Below are positions 10,312 through 19,632 of a DNA stretch of 39,329 nt, piece by piece. Positions within the stretch are counted from its first letter, which is position 1. Each line of letters begins with the position of its first letter. The position numbers and the translations under genes are program-made. The stretch covers positions 1-39,329 of the forward strand of contig NZ_JAUSNH010000016.1 of NCBI RefSeq assembly GCF_030645335.1, in the 5' to 3' direction. A model generated the notes under the pieces. That model was not told where the DNA came from. It saw only the letters and a program-made list of their open reading frames with translations, and did not search any database. The DNA comes from Lacisediminimonas sp. Its GTDB lineage: Bacteria; Pseudomonadota; Gammaproteobacteria; Burkholderiales; Burkholderiaceae_D.

Positions 10312-11998
10312 AGCTGTTCTCCTCGCTGCTGCCTTGCAGTGCAATCGGCGCACCATAGACCTTGTCCTTGAATGGCGTCACGCCGATGCGGCGCACGGTA
10401 TCGATGAACCGTTCATCCTCGACGCGAAGCGTCACATACACGTCGAGGATGCGTTCGATCACGGCCGGCATCTGGCTGGCTGAAAACGACGGCCCGATTA
10501 TCTTGCCGATCGCACTGTCGTTTCCTTGTGCGCCGCCGATCGATACCTGGTACCACTCGGCGCCATCCTTGTCGACGCCGAGGATGCCGATGTTGCCGAC
10601 ATGGTGGTGGCCGCAAGCATTGATACAGCCGGAGATATTCAGGTCGATCTCGCCGATGTCGTGCTGGAAATCGAGGTCGTCGAAGCGCTGTGCGATTGCA
10701 GCGGCAATCGGAATCGATTTCGCATTCGCCAGCGCGCAGAAATCGCCGCCAGGGCAGCAAATGATGTCGGTCAGCAGTCCGATATTGGGCGTGGCCAGTC
10801 CCTCTGACTTGAGCTCCTGCCACAATTCGAACAAGGCTGCCTGGCGGACATCGCCCAGCACCAGGTTCTGTTCATGCGTGACGCGCAGTTCGCCAAAGCT
10901 GTAGCGCTCGGCCAGGTCGGCGACGAAGTCGATCTGTCGGGCAGTGGCGTCGCCAGGCGGCACGCCCGTCTTCTTCAGTGAAACGCTGACAATCGCGTAA
11001 CCGGGCATGCAATGCGCGCGCACATTGCGTTTCATCCAGCTGCCGAATGCCTTGGATTGCGCTTTTTGCTGCGTCAGCAGCGCATCCGCGTCCGGCAGCG
11101 TCTGATAGGCGGGGGCCGCAAAAAAAGTGCTGACGCGTTTGAGTTCAGCCGCAGTCAGCGTGCCGGGCCCATCCTTGATGTCGTTCCATTGCGCTTGGAC
11201 CTGGCGCGCAAACTCTTCTACACCGAGTGACTTCACCAGGATCTTGATCCTGGCCTTGTAGATGTTGTCGCGCCGGCCGTATTCGTTGTAGACGCGCATG
11301 ATCGCTTCGGTATAGGTCAGCAAGTGCTGCCACGGAAGGAATTGGCGGATGATGCTGCCCAATATCGGCGTGCGGCCCATGCCGCCGCCGGCCAGGACCT
11401 GGAAGCCAAGTTCACCGTTCTCGTCATGCACTGCATTGAAGGCGACGTCATGCACCAGTGTTGCGGCCCGATCTTCGCTGGCGCCGTTGAATGCAAACTT
11501 GAACTTGCGCGGCAAGTAGGCAAACTCGGGATGGAAGGTGCTCCACTGCCGCAGGATTTCCGCGAAGGGGCGCACATCGGCCAGCTCATCGGCGGCCACG
11601 CCGCAGAATTGATCGGAGGTGATATTGCGAATGCAGTTGCCGGAAGTCTGGATCGCATGCAACTCCACTGATGCCAGTTTTTCCAGGATCAGCGGCGTTT
11701 CTTCCAGTTCGACCCAATTGAACTGGATGTTCTGGCGGGTCGTGAAGTGACCATAGCCACGATCATGCTCACGCGCGATGCGGCCCAGCATGCGCATTTG
11801 CACGGACGAAAGCAGGCCGTAGGGTATGGCCACGCGCAGCATGTAGGCGTGGCGCTGGAAGTACAGGCCATTTTGCAGCCGCAGTGGACGAAATTCTTCC
11901 TCGGTCAGTTGGTCAGCCAGCCGGCGCCGTACCTGGTCGCGGTACTGGGCGATGCGTTCCTTGACGATTTGATGATCATATTGGTCGTAGCGGTACAT
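10304..11998 (-). CDS. cysI: Sulfite/nitrite reductase hemoprotein (CysI-like)
   Basis: MYRYDQYDHQIVKERIAQYRDQVRRRLADQLTEEEFRPLRLQNGLY...; siroheme/4Fe-4S cysteines in CCPGGDFCALANAKSIPIA and INISGCINACGHHHVGNIGI-like segments. Confidence 0.93.
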   Translation of the reverse strand: MYRYDQYDHQIVKERIAQYRDQVRRRLADQLTEEEFRPLRLQNGLYFQRHAYMLRVAIPYGLLSSVQMRMLGRIAREHDRGYGHFTTRQNIQFNWVELEETPLILEKLASVELHAIQTSGNCIRNITSDQFCGVAADELADVRPFAEILRQWSTFHPEFAYLPRKFKFAFNGASEDRAATLVHDVAFNAVHDENGELGFQVLAGGGMGRTPILGSIIRQFLPWQHLLTYTEAIMRVYNEYGRRDNIYKARIKILVKSLGVEEFARQVQAQWNDIKDGPGTLTAAELKRVSTFFAAPAYQTLPDADALLTQQKAQSKAFGSWMKRNVRAHCMPGYAIVSVSLKKTGVPPGDATARQIDFVADLAERYSFGELRVTHEQNLVLGDVRQAALFELWQELKSEGLATPNIGLLTDIICCPGGDFCALANAKSIPIAAAIAQRFDDLDFQHDIGEIDLNISGCINACGHHHVGNIGILGVDKDGAEWYQVSIGGAQGNDSAIGKIIGPSFSASQMPAVIERILDVYVTLRVEDERFIDTVRRIGVTPFKDKVYGAPIALQGSSEENSYA

Positions 11999-12302
11999 GA
12001 TGCTCCTTGCGAATTTGATTGCTGCAGCTGGCTAGAAGGCCAGCCTGGCGGCGCGGCCTGCCAGCGTCGTTGCTCGTACCAGGCGGCTTAATGCTTTGGA
12101 TAGAGCAAGTGCGATGGGTGCACCGATGTCGATGCCGGGTAAGGACGCTATATACGCAATAGTCATATCGCCCGTCGCAAAGAAGCAGGAATGGTAATAA
12201 ACTGGTGGCTTATTCCAAACGACAGACAATCTATTTACTTATATGCGCAGTTGATATGAAGGATTGTCACGGAACGCAGCAGGCCACATCGGGAGTCAAG
12301 GC

Positions 12303-13244
12303 ATGAACCTTCATCAACTTCGCTTTGTCCGCGAGGCCGTCAGGCAGGGCTTCAACCTGACCGAGGCGGCAAAGGCATTGTTCACATCGCAACCCGGTGT
12401 CTCCAAGGCCATCATCGAGCTTGAGGAAGAGTTGGGTGTGGACATCTTTGCCCGGCACGGCAAGCGCATACGCGGCCTGACCGAGCCTGGCCGTGCGGTC
12501 TTGCAGTCGGCCGAGCTGATCCTGAAGGAGATCGATAGCTTGAAGCGGATCGGCAATGAATTTGCCGCGCAGGATACCGGCAGTTTCACCATTGCCACCA
12601 CCCATACGCAAGCGCGCTATGCCTTGCCCAAGGTGGTGCAGGCGTTTGCCCAGCGATATCCAAAGGTAAGATTGTCATTGCTGCAGGGAAATCCCAGGCA
12701 AGTGGCGGACATGGTGTTGCGCGACCAGGCCGATATTGCGATTGCAACCGAGTCCATCGCCGAGGTGGCCGGACTGGTATCGCTACCTTGCTATCAATGG
12801 GAGCATATGGTCGTCGTGCCACCTGATCACGCGTTGCTGAAGTCGCGCTCGCTGACGCTGGAGGAGATAGCCGCCTGGCCCCTGATCACGTACGACGCCG
12901 CATTCGCCGGCCGCAACAAGATCGACAAGGCGTTTTCAATGCGCGGCCTGAAGCCCGATGTACTGCTCGAAGCGATCGATGCCGATGTCATCAAGACCTA
13001 TGTCGAACTGGGCATGGGCGTGGGCATCATTGCCGGCATGGCCTATGACGCCGAGCGCGATGTCAATCTGCGGGCAATTCCGGCCGGTCATTTGTTTGGC
13101 ACCAATGTTTCGCGGGTGGCGCTCAAGCAGGGAGCCTACATGCGGGGTTATGTCTATACCTTCATTGAGCTGATGACGCCGACGGTCAATCGCAAGCTGA
13201 TCGACCAGGTAATGAGCGGCACGAATGAAATGTACGAACTTTGA
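12303..13244 (+). CDS. cysB: CysB-like LysR-family transcriptional regulator
   Basis: MNLHQLRFVREAVRQGFNLTEAAKALFTSQPGVSKAIIELEEELGVDIFARHGKRI; divergent from cysI. Confidence 0.92.
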   Translation: MNLHQLRFVREAVRQGFNLTEAAKALFTSQPGVSKAIIELEEELGVDIFARHGKRIRGLTEPGRAVLQSAELILKEIDSLKRIGNEFAAQDTGSFTIATTHTQARYALPKVVQAFAQRYPKVRLSLLQGNPRQVADMVLRDQADIAIATESIAEVAGLVSLPCYQWEHMVVVPPDHALLKSRSLTLEEIAAWPLITYDAAFAGRNKIDKAFSMRGLKPDVLLEAIDADVIKTYVELGMGVGIIAGMAYDAERDVNLRAIPAGHLFGTNVSRVALKQGAYMRGYVYTFIELMTPTVNRKLIDQVMSGTNEMYEL

Positions 13245-13414
13245 CCGTGAAAGCTTGCGCGTGGAAATGGGCGCGAACAGATGAGCGGTTCAGTTCGGGC
13301 GCAGCGCGCCAGCCGGCGTACTCGCCGTAGCGATAGGGCGACACCCATGAGGAAGGGCAATGCTCCCGCTCACGTGTGCCGCGTCTGAAAGAAACAGAAA
13401 TCAAGAAATGAAAA

Positions 13415-14281
13415 TCAGGAACCCACGGTTTGCGCTGATCCTGATGGCGTTGTCGCCGCCAATGCGACAGCGCGTGCCTTGCGCGCCTGCTTCGCACGCA
13501 AGGTAGACGGTGGCAAGCGCCGCAGCGTTTTGAGTGCGTCCAGGTCCCTGATTGTGATCGAACGCTGGTCAACGATGATCAAGCCGATCTCGTTGAACGC
13601 AGACAGCGTACGGCTGACGGTCTCCAGCGTCAGCCCAAGGTAACTGCCGATTTCATGGCGCGTCATGCGCAGGTTGAATACCTTGCTGGAATATCCCATG
13701 TCCGCAAAGCGATCCGACAGCGACACCAGGAAGCGAGCCACCCGCGCTTCTGCCGACAGTCCGCCCAGCATGCTGACCATCGCCTGTTCCCGCACCAATT
13801 CACGGCTCATCACGCTGTACATGGCATGCTCAAGTTCGGCGTGGGTACGGCCGATGGCGGTAAATTTCTTGAAGGGCAACAGCACCAGGTCGCAACTCGA
13901 CAAGGCCACGGCTTCTGACGAATAACGCCGACTGTGTATGCCGTCCACACCGAACAAATCGCCTTTCATGGGAAAGCTGAGTACCTGTTCGTTGCCGAAC
14001 TCATCGATGGCGACTGTCTTGAGGAAGCCGGAGTGAACAATATAGAGTGTGTCGAAAGCCTGTCCGATGGTATGTATCCGCTGGCCAGTCTTGAACTGCA
14101 CATGCTGGAACAGGGATTCTTCATCGTCAAGTGAGGACGCCGCCGTCGGCAACCGAAGAAGGTCGCAGAGTTCTTTCAAGTTGGACCAAAGCTTCCCTTG
14201 TCGTTGCCATCCTGCGTCCTGGACGTGAAGCATGGACGCAGGGAAATCGGGCCTGATGTCGGGCGTCTGAGTGGTTAGCAT
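13415..14281 (-). CDS. Crp/Fnr-family transcriptional regulator
   Basis: cNMP-binding-like fold plus HTH_Crp: MTRHEIGSYLGLTLETVSRTLSAFNEIGLI with the FNR-type ExxSR recognition helix. Confidence 0.9.
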   Translation of the reverse strand: MLTTQTPDIRPDFPASMLHVQDAGWQRQGKLWSNLKELCDLLRLPTAASSLDDEESLFQHVQFKTGQRIHTIGQAFDTLYIVHSGFLKTVAIDEFGNEQVLSFPMKGDLFGVDGIHSRRYSSEAVALSSCDLVLLPFKKFTAIGRTHAELEHAMYSVMSRELVREQAMVSMLGGLSAEARVARFLVSLSDRFADMGYSSKVFNLRMTRHEIGSYLGLTLETVSRTLSAFNEIGLIIVDQRSITIRDLDALKTLRRLPPSTLRAKQARKARAVALAATTPSGSAQTVGS

Positions 14282-14615
14282 TGAATCTCCTGTTTATCGT
14301 ATTGGTTGACCGGCTGCCAGCGCGGTCCTGTTACCGCACCAGCGCTCGCCGATGTGACTTGCAATGCCTTCGAGAAAAACGGCCCAAGCCACGAGTGGAG
14401 GCCGATGCTATTGCTGCGTGTCACAAATCGCGGGCACGTGCTTAGTATCCCAATCGACCGTGGGAAACACTATCAGCAGTCGCTGATTCGGGCTGTAGGA
14501 GCCAATATTGAAATTTAGGATAATTCCTAATGGCGCAGGATTGGGGATGACGCGGGCGCCGGGCAGGTGCGATGCGCCGCGTGGCGGCGGGGAATTGCTG
14601 CCGGCGATCGGGGAG

Positions 14616-15263
14616 CTACATTTTCAGCGGATTGAGCAGCCCGTGCACGACCGCGTACTGAACCAGGTCGGCCAGCGAGGGCACGCCCATCTTGTGCAGT
14701 ATGCGGGTCTTGTGGGTGCTGACGGTCTTGACCGACAAGTGGAGTGACTCGGCGATTTCAGTGATGGACTTGCCGCTGACGAGCATGCTGAATACTTCAA
14801 ACTCGCGATCCGACAATTGCTTGTGGGGCAGGTCTTCCATGACCGACGGCATGGCGTCCATGGCGAGCTGTTCGGCGACTTCCAGGCTGATGTAAGGCCG
14901 GCCCGAGGCAACCCGCCGGATTGCGCTGACCAGCTGCGTGCCCGCGCTTTCCTTGGTCAGGTAGCCGCGTGCGCCGGCACGGATGGCGCGCACGGCATAC
15001 TGCTCCTCGTCGTGCATGGTGAGGATCAGGATCGGCAGCTTGGGCATCTCGTCCTTGATCTGGCGGATCAGCTCGACCCCGTTGCGGCCCGGCATCGAGA
15101 GATCCAGCATCAGCAGGTCGAACCCGCCCTTGCGCACTTGCGCCAGGGCTTCAAAGCCATCGGTTGCCTCGCCCACGACCTGGATGTCTTCTGCGCCTTC
15201 CAGTATGCGCTTCAAGCCTTCGCGCATGATGGTGTGGTCGTCTGCAATAACAATGCGAATCAT
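14616..15263 (-). CDS. NarL/FixJ-family response regulator (REC + LuxR HTH)
   Basis: MIRIVIADDHTIMREGLKRILEG...LLMLDLSMPGRNGVELI...LSDREFEVFSMLVSGKSITEIAESLHLSVKTVSTHKTRILHKMGV. Confidence 0.94.
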   Translation of the reverse strand: MIRIVIADDHTIMREGLKRILEGAEDIQVVGEATDGFEALAQVRKGGFDLLMLDLSMPGRNGVELIRQIKDEMPKLPILILTMHDEEQYAVRAIRAGARGYLTKESAGTQLVSAIRRVASGRPYISLEVAEQLAMDAMPSVMEDLPHKQLSDREFEVFSMLVSGKSITEIAESLHLSVKTVSTHKTRILHKMGVPSLADLVQYAVVHGLLNPLKM

Positions 15264-15465
15264 GGAGGGTGCCTGATCGAAGGAAGCGTGAACGCGGGAA
15301 TTGAGGACTGATGCTTGTTCGCAAGCGAGGTCATTCTATTGCAGGTAACAGGGATTGCGCGAGCACAAGCTGTTGATGGATGTCAAACAGGTTTGCCAAA
15401 AGTGCAGTCCGTTCACGCATCCGTCAACTGATACACTGGCAACCTCAGCTATTTATCGACCCGCC

Positions 15466-15921
15466 ATGCAAATACAGATCGGTGACATCGGGCACATCAT
15501 CCAGCTGGCAATTGCACCTGTGTTCCTGCTCACGGGTGTCGGTACCAACTTGCTGGTGCTCACTAATCGCCTGGCCCGGGTGATCGATCGTTCCCGTGTG
15601 CTGGAAGATCGGATGGAGGCGCGGGGCGAGGCGGTGATGGATGCCTCCCTGGCGGAAATCGCCATCCTGTACCGTCGCGCCAAGCTGATCAATAGCGCGA
15701 TTACCCTTTCCACCACCTGCGGCTTGTTGATCTGCCTGGTGGTTGCCGCCCTGTTCCTCGGCGATGCCCTTGGGCTGGGCCTGGCCACGCTGATTGCCGG
15801 GCTATTCGTGCTGGCGATGTTTTGCCTGATCGGCAGTTTCGTCTTCCTGCTGCGTGAAATCTTTGTGGCGACCAATTCGCTTTGGATGGGGCGGCTTGCG
15901 CACCGCCATACAAGGAGTTAA
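15466..15921 (+). CDS. DUF2721 family membrane protein
   Basis: MQIQIGDIGHIIQLAIAPVFLLTGVGTNLLVLTNRLARVIDRSRVLED...: DUF2721-like with three TM segments. Confidence 0.82.
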   Translation: MQIQIGDIGHIIQLAIAPVFLLTGVGTNLLVLTNRLARVIDRSRVLEDRMEARGEAVMDASLAEIAILYRRAKLINSAITLSTTCGLLICLVVAALFLGDALGLGLATLIAGLFVLAMFCLIGSFVFLLREIFVATNSLWMGRLAHRHTRS

Positions 15922-15997
15922 AAAGGCCATTTGTTCGGTTGACGAATTATCTGCCTTGGCGCATTGTTCGCCAAACAACTTGTTGACTCAAGGCATC

Positions 15998-18900
15998 ATG
16001 ATCCCTAGCGATTCTCAGGATGGCGATCTGGATCGCGACTTCGATGCGTCGATGCTCGCCCTGGTAGCGCAGTCAGTGGGTTTCATCGTGGCCATCTATG
16101 AAATTGAAGATGACCTGATCTACCTCAGCGATCAGTGGTCGCTGCTGACCCGCGCCAACGCCAATCCTGTTTATCTGAGTGTCCACGAGTTCAGCACCCT
16201 GGTGCATCCGGACGATTTTCCGGCGGTTTCGGAAGCACTCGGCGCATGCTTGCGCGGCGAGAGTGAAAACTGGGATGTGGAATTGCGGGTGCGCGCGGCC
16301 ACCGGCGAATGGCGCCGGCTGATGTTGCGGGCCAGGATTGCCGCCCGCAGCGAGTTAGGCGCACCGCAGCGCATCATGGGCGCCATGTTCGATGTATCCG
16401 ATCATCATCGGGCATCTGCCGGCACCGAGGTACAAGACGAGGTTTACCGCTCGTCGTTCGAGCAGAGCATCAATGGCATTTTGCTGGGCACGCCCGACGG
16501 TGGCATCTTGCGTGCCAATCCGGCGGCCTGCCGCATGTCGGGGTATACGGAAACCGAATTGATCAGCCTGGGGCGCGACGGCCTGATCGATACCAGCGAT
16601 GGCCGCCTGGCGGGATTCCTCACCCAGCGGCGATACTTTGGCAAGAGCAGGGCCAGCGTGTCGCTGATCCAGAAAGATGGCAGCCTGCTCGAAGTCGAAC
16701 TGACCTCCGTGCTGTTTACCGATAGCCAGGGTTTGCGCAAGAACGTCATTACCCTGTACCCGGCCTCCGACAATGGCAGCGCCGAGCGCTCGCTTTATCG
16801 CGTCACCCGGATGTATGAGGCCCGCAAGCAATGCAGCAAGGCCATCATCCTGTCCAAGAGCAGGGACACCATGCTGGCCGAGGTATGCCGTGTGGCAGTG
16901 GCGTCGCAGCACCTGGCGCTGGCATGGTTTGGTACAGTGGACCCGGCAACGCTTGCGGTGGTGCCTGTTACCCGTTGCGGCGACGAATCGGAATTCCTCG
17001 ACACCGCCTATTTTTCCGCCGATGCGCGGGTCGACGAAGGCCGCGGCCCGGTTGGCCGGGCATTGCGCGAGAACCGGGCGCAGACATCCAATGACTTCCT
17101 GCGCGATCCGGAAGCGGAACCCTGGCGCGTCCTGGCCGGCCGCCATGGCATGCGCTCGGTTGCAGTGCTTCCGCTGGGACAGGGCGGCGAGCAAGTCGGT
17201 GTGTTGGTGCTGCATGCGCGCGAGCTTGATTTTTTCGACCCGCAATTGCTGGAACTGCTGATCGAACTGGCGCAAGAGATATCGTTTGGCCTGGAAAACC
17301 TGCAGCGCGACGCCGCCTTGCATGAAAGCGAGTCCCGCTTCCGGACGCTATGGGAAACCGCACTCGACGCCATCGTGATCCTGGACGAGCAATCCCTGGT
17401 CCACTATGCCAACCCCGCCATCACCACGCTGTTTGGTTACCGCATCGAAGAAATCATCGGCCGCGGCTTTTGCATGCTGTATCCGCCGGCGCAGGGCGAG
17501 GTCCATGAGCGCGCCATGCAGCGCTACCTGTCCGCGCCGCGTTCCGGGCGCCGCTGGCGCGCGGTAAGCACCATCGGTCGCCACAAGGACGGTCGCAATA
17601 TCCTGATCGAGATCACCTTCAACGATGTCACCATTGACGGTGCGCGCCGCTTCATCGGTTATGTCCGCGACGTCACGCAGCGCAAGCAGGCCGAGCAGTT
17701 GAACCGCAAGCAGAACAGCATCCTGCGCCGCATTGCCGGCGGAGCCGGGCTCGACCCCACGCTGGAGGCAATAGCGCGGATGGTGGAGGGCGAGATGGAG
17801 GAGACGGTCTGCGCCTTCCTGGTGGCCGACGATAGCGCATCGGGCTTCACTGATTGCGTTGCGCCTTCACTGCCGGTTGCGGTGGGCAAGGCGCTGCTTG
17901 CCACGGAGATTGCCAAGTCGGCCGGGCCGGCTGGTGCAACTGCGCAGCGCAGGGAGCCGGTAATCCTGGCGGACCTGTCGGTGCAAACTGCATGGCCGGA
18001 AGCAGTCCAGGCCATCGTGTCGCGCGGCATCCTTGGGTATTTCTGCTGGCCCATCATCGGGCGCTCGTCACATTTGCTGGGCGTCATGGTGGTAGAGCGG
18101 GGCGAGCCCGGCGTACTGGGACCGGCCCACAACCGGGTCGTCCAGCTCGCGCTCGACCTTGCTGGCGTTGCCATTGAAAGCCGCAAGTCGGAAGAGCTGA
18201 TCCGGCATCTTGCCCAGTTCGACGAATTGACCGGCCTGGCAAACCGCACTTTCCTGATCGAGACCCTTGAGCGTTCGATCGCCCGGGCGCGGCGGGGCGA
18301 GGCGCAGGTCGGTGTATTGTTCGTCGACCTCGACCGCTTCAAGCTTATCAACGACACCATAGGCCATGAAGCCGGCGACATCGTATTGCGCGAAGTTGCC
18401 CGCCGCTTGCAAGATGTGGTGCGCAAGGGCGACCAGGTTGGGCGCTGGGGCGGTGACGAATTCATCGTGGTGATCGAGCAGTACGTTGACGTTGGCACCC
18501 TGACCCGGGTGGCAGACAAGCTGATCAATGCGATTTCGGTGCCGATCGCCGTGGGCGATATCGAGTACCAGCTCACCGCCAGCATCGGCATATGCACCTG
18601 GCCGGACGATGGTCCGGACCTGCAATCATTGTTGCGCAATGCCGATCTGGCGATGTATCGCGCCAAGGAGCAGGGACGCAACAGTTTCCGTTTCTTTTCG
18701 GCGCAGATGGGTGTCAGTTCGCTTGAGCGGGTACGGCTGGAGTCGGGCTTGCGGCAGGCCGTGGAAAATGACGAACTGGTGCTGCATTTCCAGCCCAAGC
18801 TCGATCTGCTCACTGGCGAGATCACCGGCATCGAGGCGCTGCTGCGCTGGCAGCATCCGCAGCAGGGCCTGATCTGGCCGCTGAAGTTCATTGAACTGGC

Positions 18901-19582
18901 AGAAGAAACCGGCCACATCGTTGCCATCGGGCGCGCGGTGCTGCGCAAGGCTTGCGAGCAGATGCGGGCCTGGCAGATGGCGGGCCTGACTTCCGGCCGG
19001 ATTGCGGTGAACCTGTCGGCGCGCCAGTTGCTCAGCGAAACCCTGATTTCGGATGTGGCCGGGGCGCTGGAGGAGAGCGGCCTGCCGCCAGGCATGCTGG
19101 AACTGGAGATTACCGAAAGCATGTTGATGAACAACGCCCGTGCCGGGCTAAAGCGGCTGGCCGAGCTGCGCGGCATGGGGGTGCACCTGTCGATGGACGA
19201 TTTCGGAACCGGCTACTCGTCGCTGGCGAACCTGAAGCGCTATCCGATCGACAGCGTCAAGATCGACCGTTCCTTCATCCGCGACCTGCCGCACGACAGC
19301 AATGATGCGGCAGTCACCGAAGCCGTGGTGGCGATGGCGCATGCACTCAAGCTGCGTGTGGTGGCCGAAGGGGTCGAAACCGAGGCGCAACTCAATTTTC
19401 TGCACGCCCAGAAATGTGACGAAATACAAGGCTACTACTTCAGCCGGCCGGTCGCTGCTGCGGTGCTGGAGGATTTCATGCGACGTTATGTTTCGTCCGA
19501 CCGCATCCGGCTGGCGCTGCAGGGCGGGCAGACAAAAATGCCTGCCGCGCCACCGCTGCTGCCATCCCGCGACCCCGGGTAA
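15998..19582 (+). CDS. PAS/GAF sensor diguanylate cyclase/phosphodiesterase (GGDEF-EAL)
   Basis: 1194 aa from MIPSDSQDG; three PAS-like and two GAF-like segments, RWGGDEF, RKGD I-site, and EALLRW plus DDFGTGYSSL EAL motifs. An upstream in-frame start at 15854 is also possible but overlaps the DUF2721 gene. Confidence 0.93.
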   Translation: MIPSDSQDGDLDRDFDASMLALVAQSVGFIVAIYEIEDDLIYLSDQWSLLTRANANPVYLSVHEFSTLVHPDDFPAVSEALGACLRGESENWDVELRVRAATGEWRRLMLRARIAARSELGAPQRIMGAMFDVSDHHRASAGTEVQDEVYRSSFEQSINGILLGTPDGGILRANPAACRMSGYTETELISLGRDGLIDTSDGRLAGFLTQRRYFGKSRASVSLIQKDGSLLEVELTSVLFTDSQGLRKNVITLYPASDNGSAERSLYRVTRMYEARKQCSKAIILSKSRDTMLAEVCRVAVASQHLALAWFGTVDPATLAVVPVTRCGDESEFLDTAYFSADARVDEGRGPVGRALRENRAQTSNDFLRDPEAEPWRVLAGRHGMRSVAVLPLGQGGEQVGVLVLHARELDFFDPQLLELLIELAQEISFGLENLQRDAALHESESRFRTLWETALDAIVILDEQSLVHYANPAITTLFGYRIEEIIGRGFCMLYPPAQGEVHERAMQRYLSAPRSGRRWRAVSTIGRHKDGRNILIEITFNDVTIDGARRFIGYVRDVTQRKQAEQLNRKQNSILRRIAGGAGLDPTLEAIARMVEGEMEETVCAFLVADDSASGFTDCVAPSLPVAVGKALLATEIAKSAGPAGATAQRREPVILADLSVQTAWPEAVQAIVSRGILGYFCWPIIGRSSHLLGVMVVERGEPGVLGPAHNRVVQLALDLAGVAIESRKSEELIRHLAQFDELTGLANRTFLIETLERSIARARRGEAQVGVLFVDLDRFKLINDTIGHEAGDIVLREVARRLQDVVRKGDQVGRWGGDEFIVVIEQYVDVGTLTRVADKLINAISVPIAVGDIEYQLTASIGICTWPDDGPDLQSLLRNADLAMYRAKEQGRNSFRFFSAQMGVSSLERVRLESGLRQAVENDELVLHFQPKLDLLTGEITGIEALLRWQHPQQGLIWPLKFIELAEETGHIVAIGRAVLRKACEQMRAWQMAGLTSGRIAVNLSARQLLSETLISDVAGALEESGLPPGMLELEITESMLMNNARAGLKRLAELRGMGVHLSMDDFGTGYSSLANLKRYPIDSVKIDRSFIRDLPHDSNDAAVTEAVVAMAHALKLRVVAEGVETEAQLNFLHAQKCDEIQGYYFSRPVAAAVLEDFMRRYVSSDRIRLALQGGQTKMPAAPPLLPSRDPG

Positions 19583-19632
19583 TTGCTGCTGGCTGCCTGC
19601 TTACCAGCCGGGCGCCTGCTGGCGAACGCGCA

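Noticed and set aside
17659-19176. 505-aa minus-strand ORF
   Set aside because: Antisense to the GGDEF-EAL gene; Ser/Arg-rich shadow composition.
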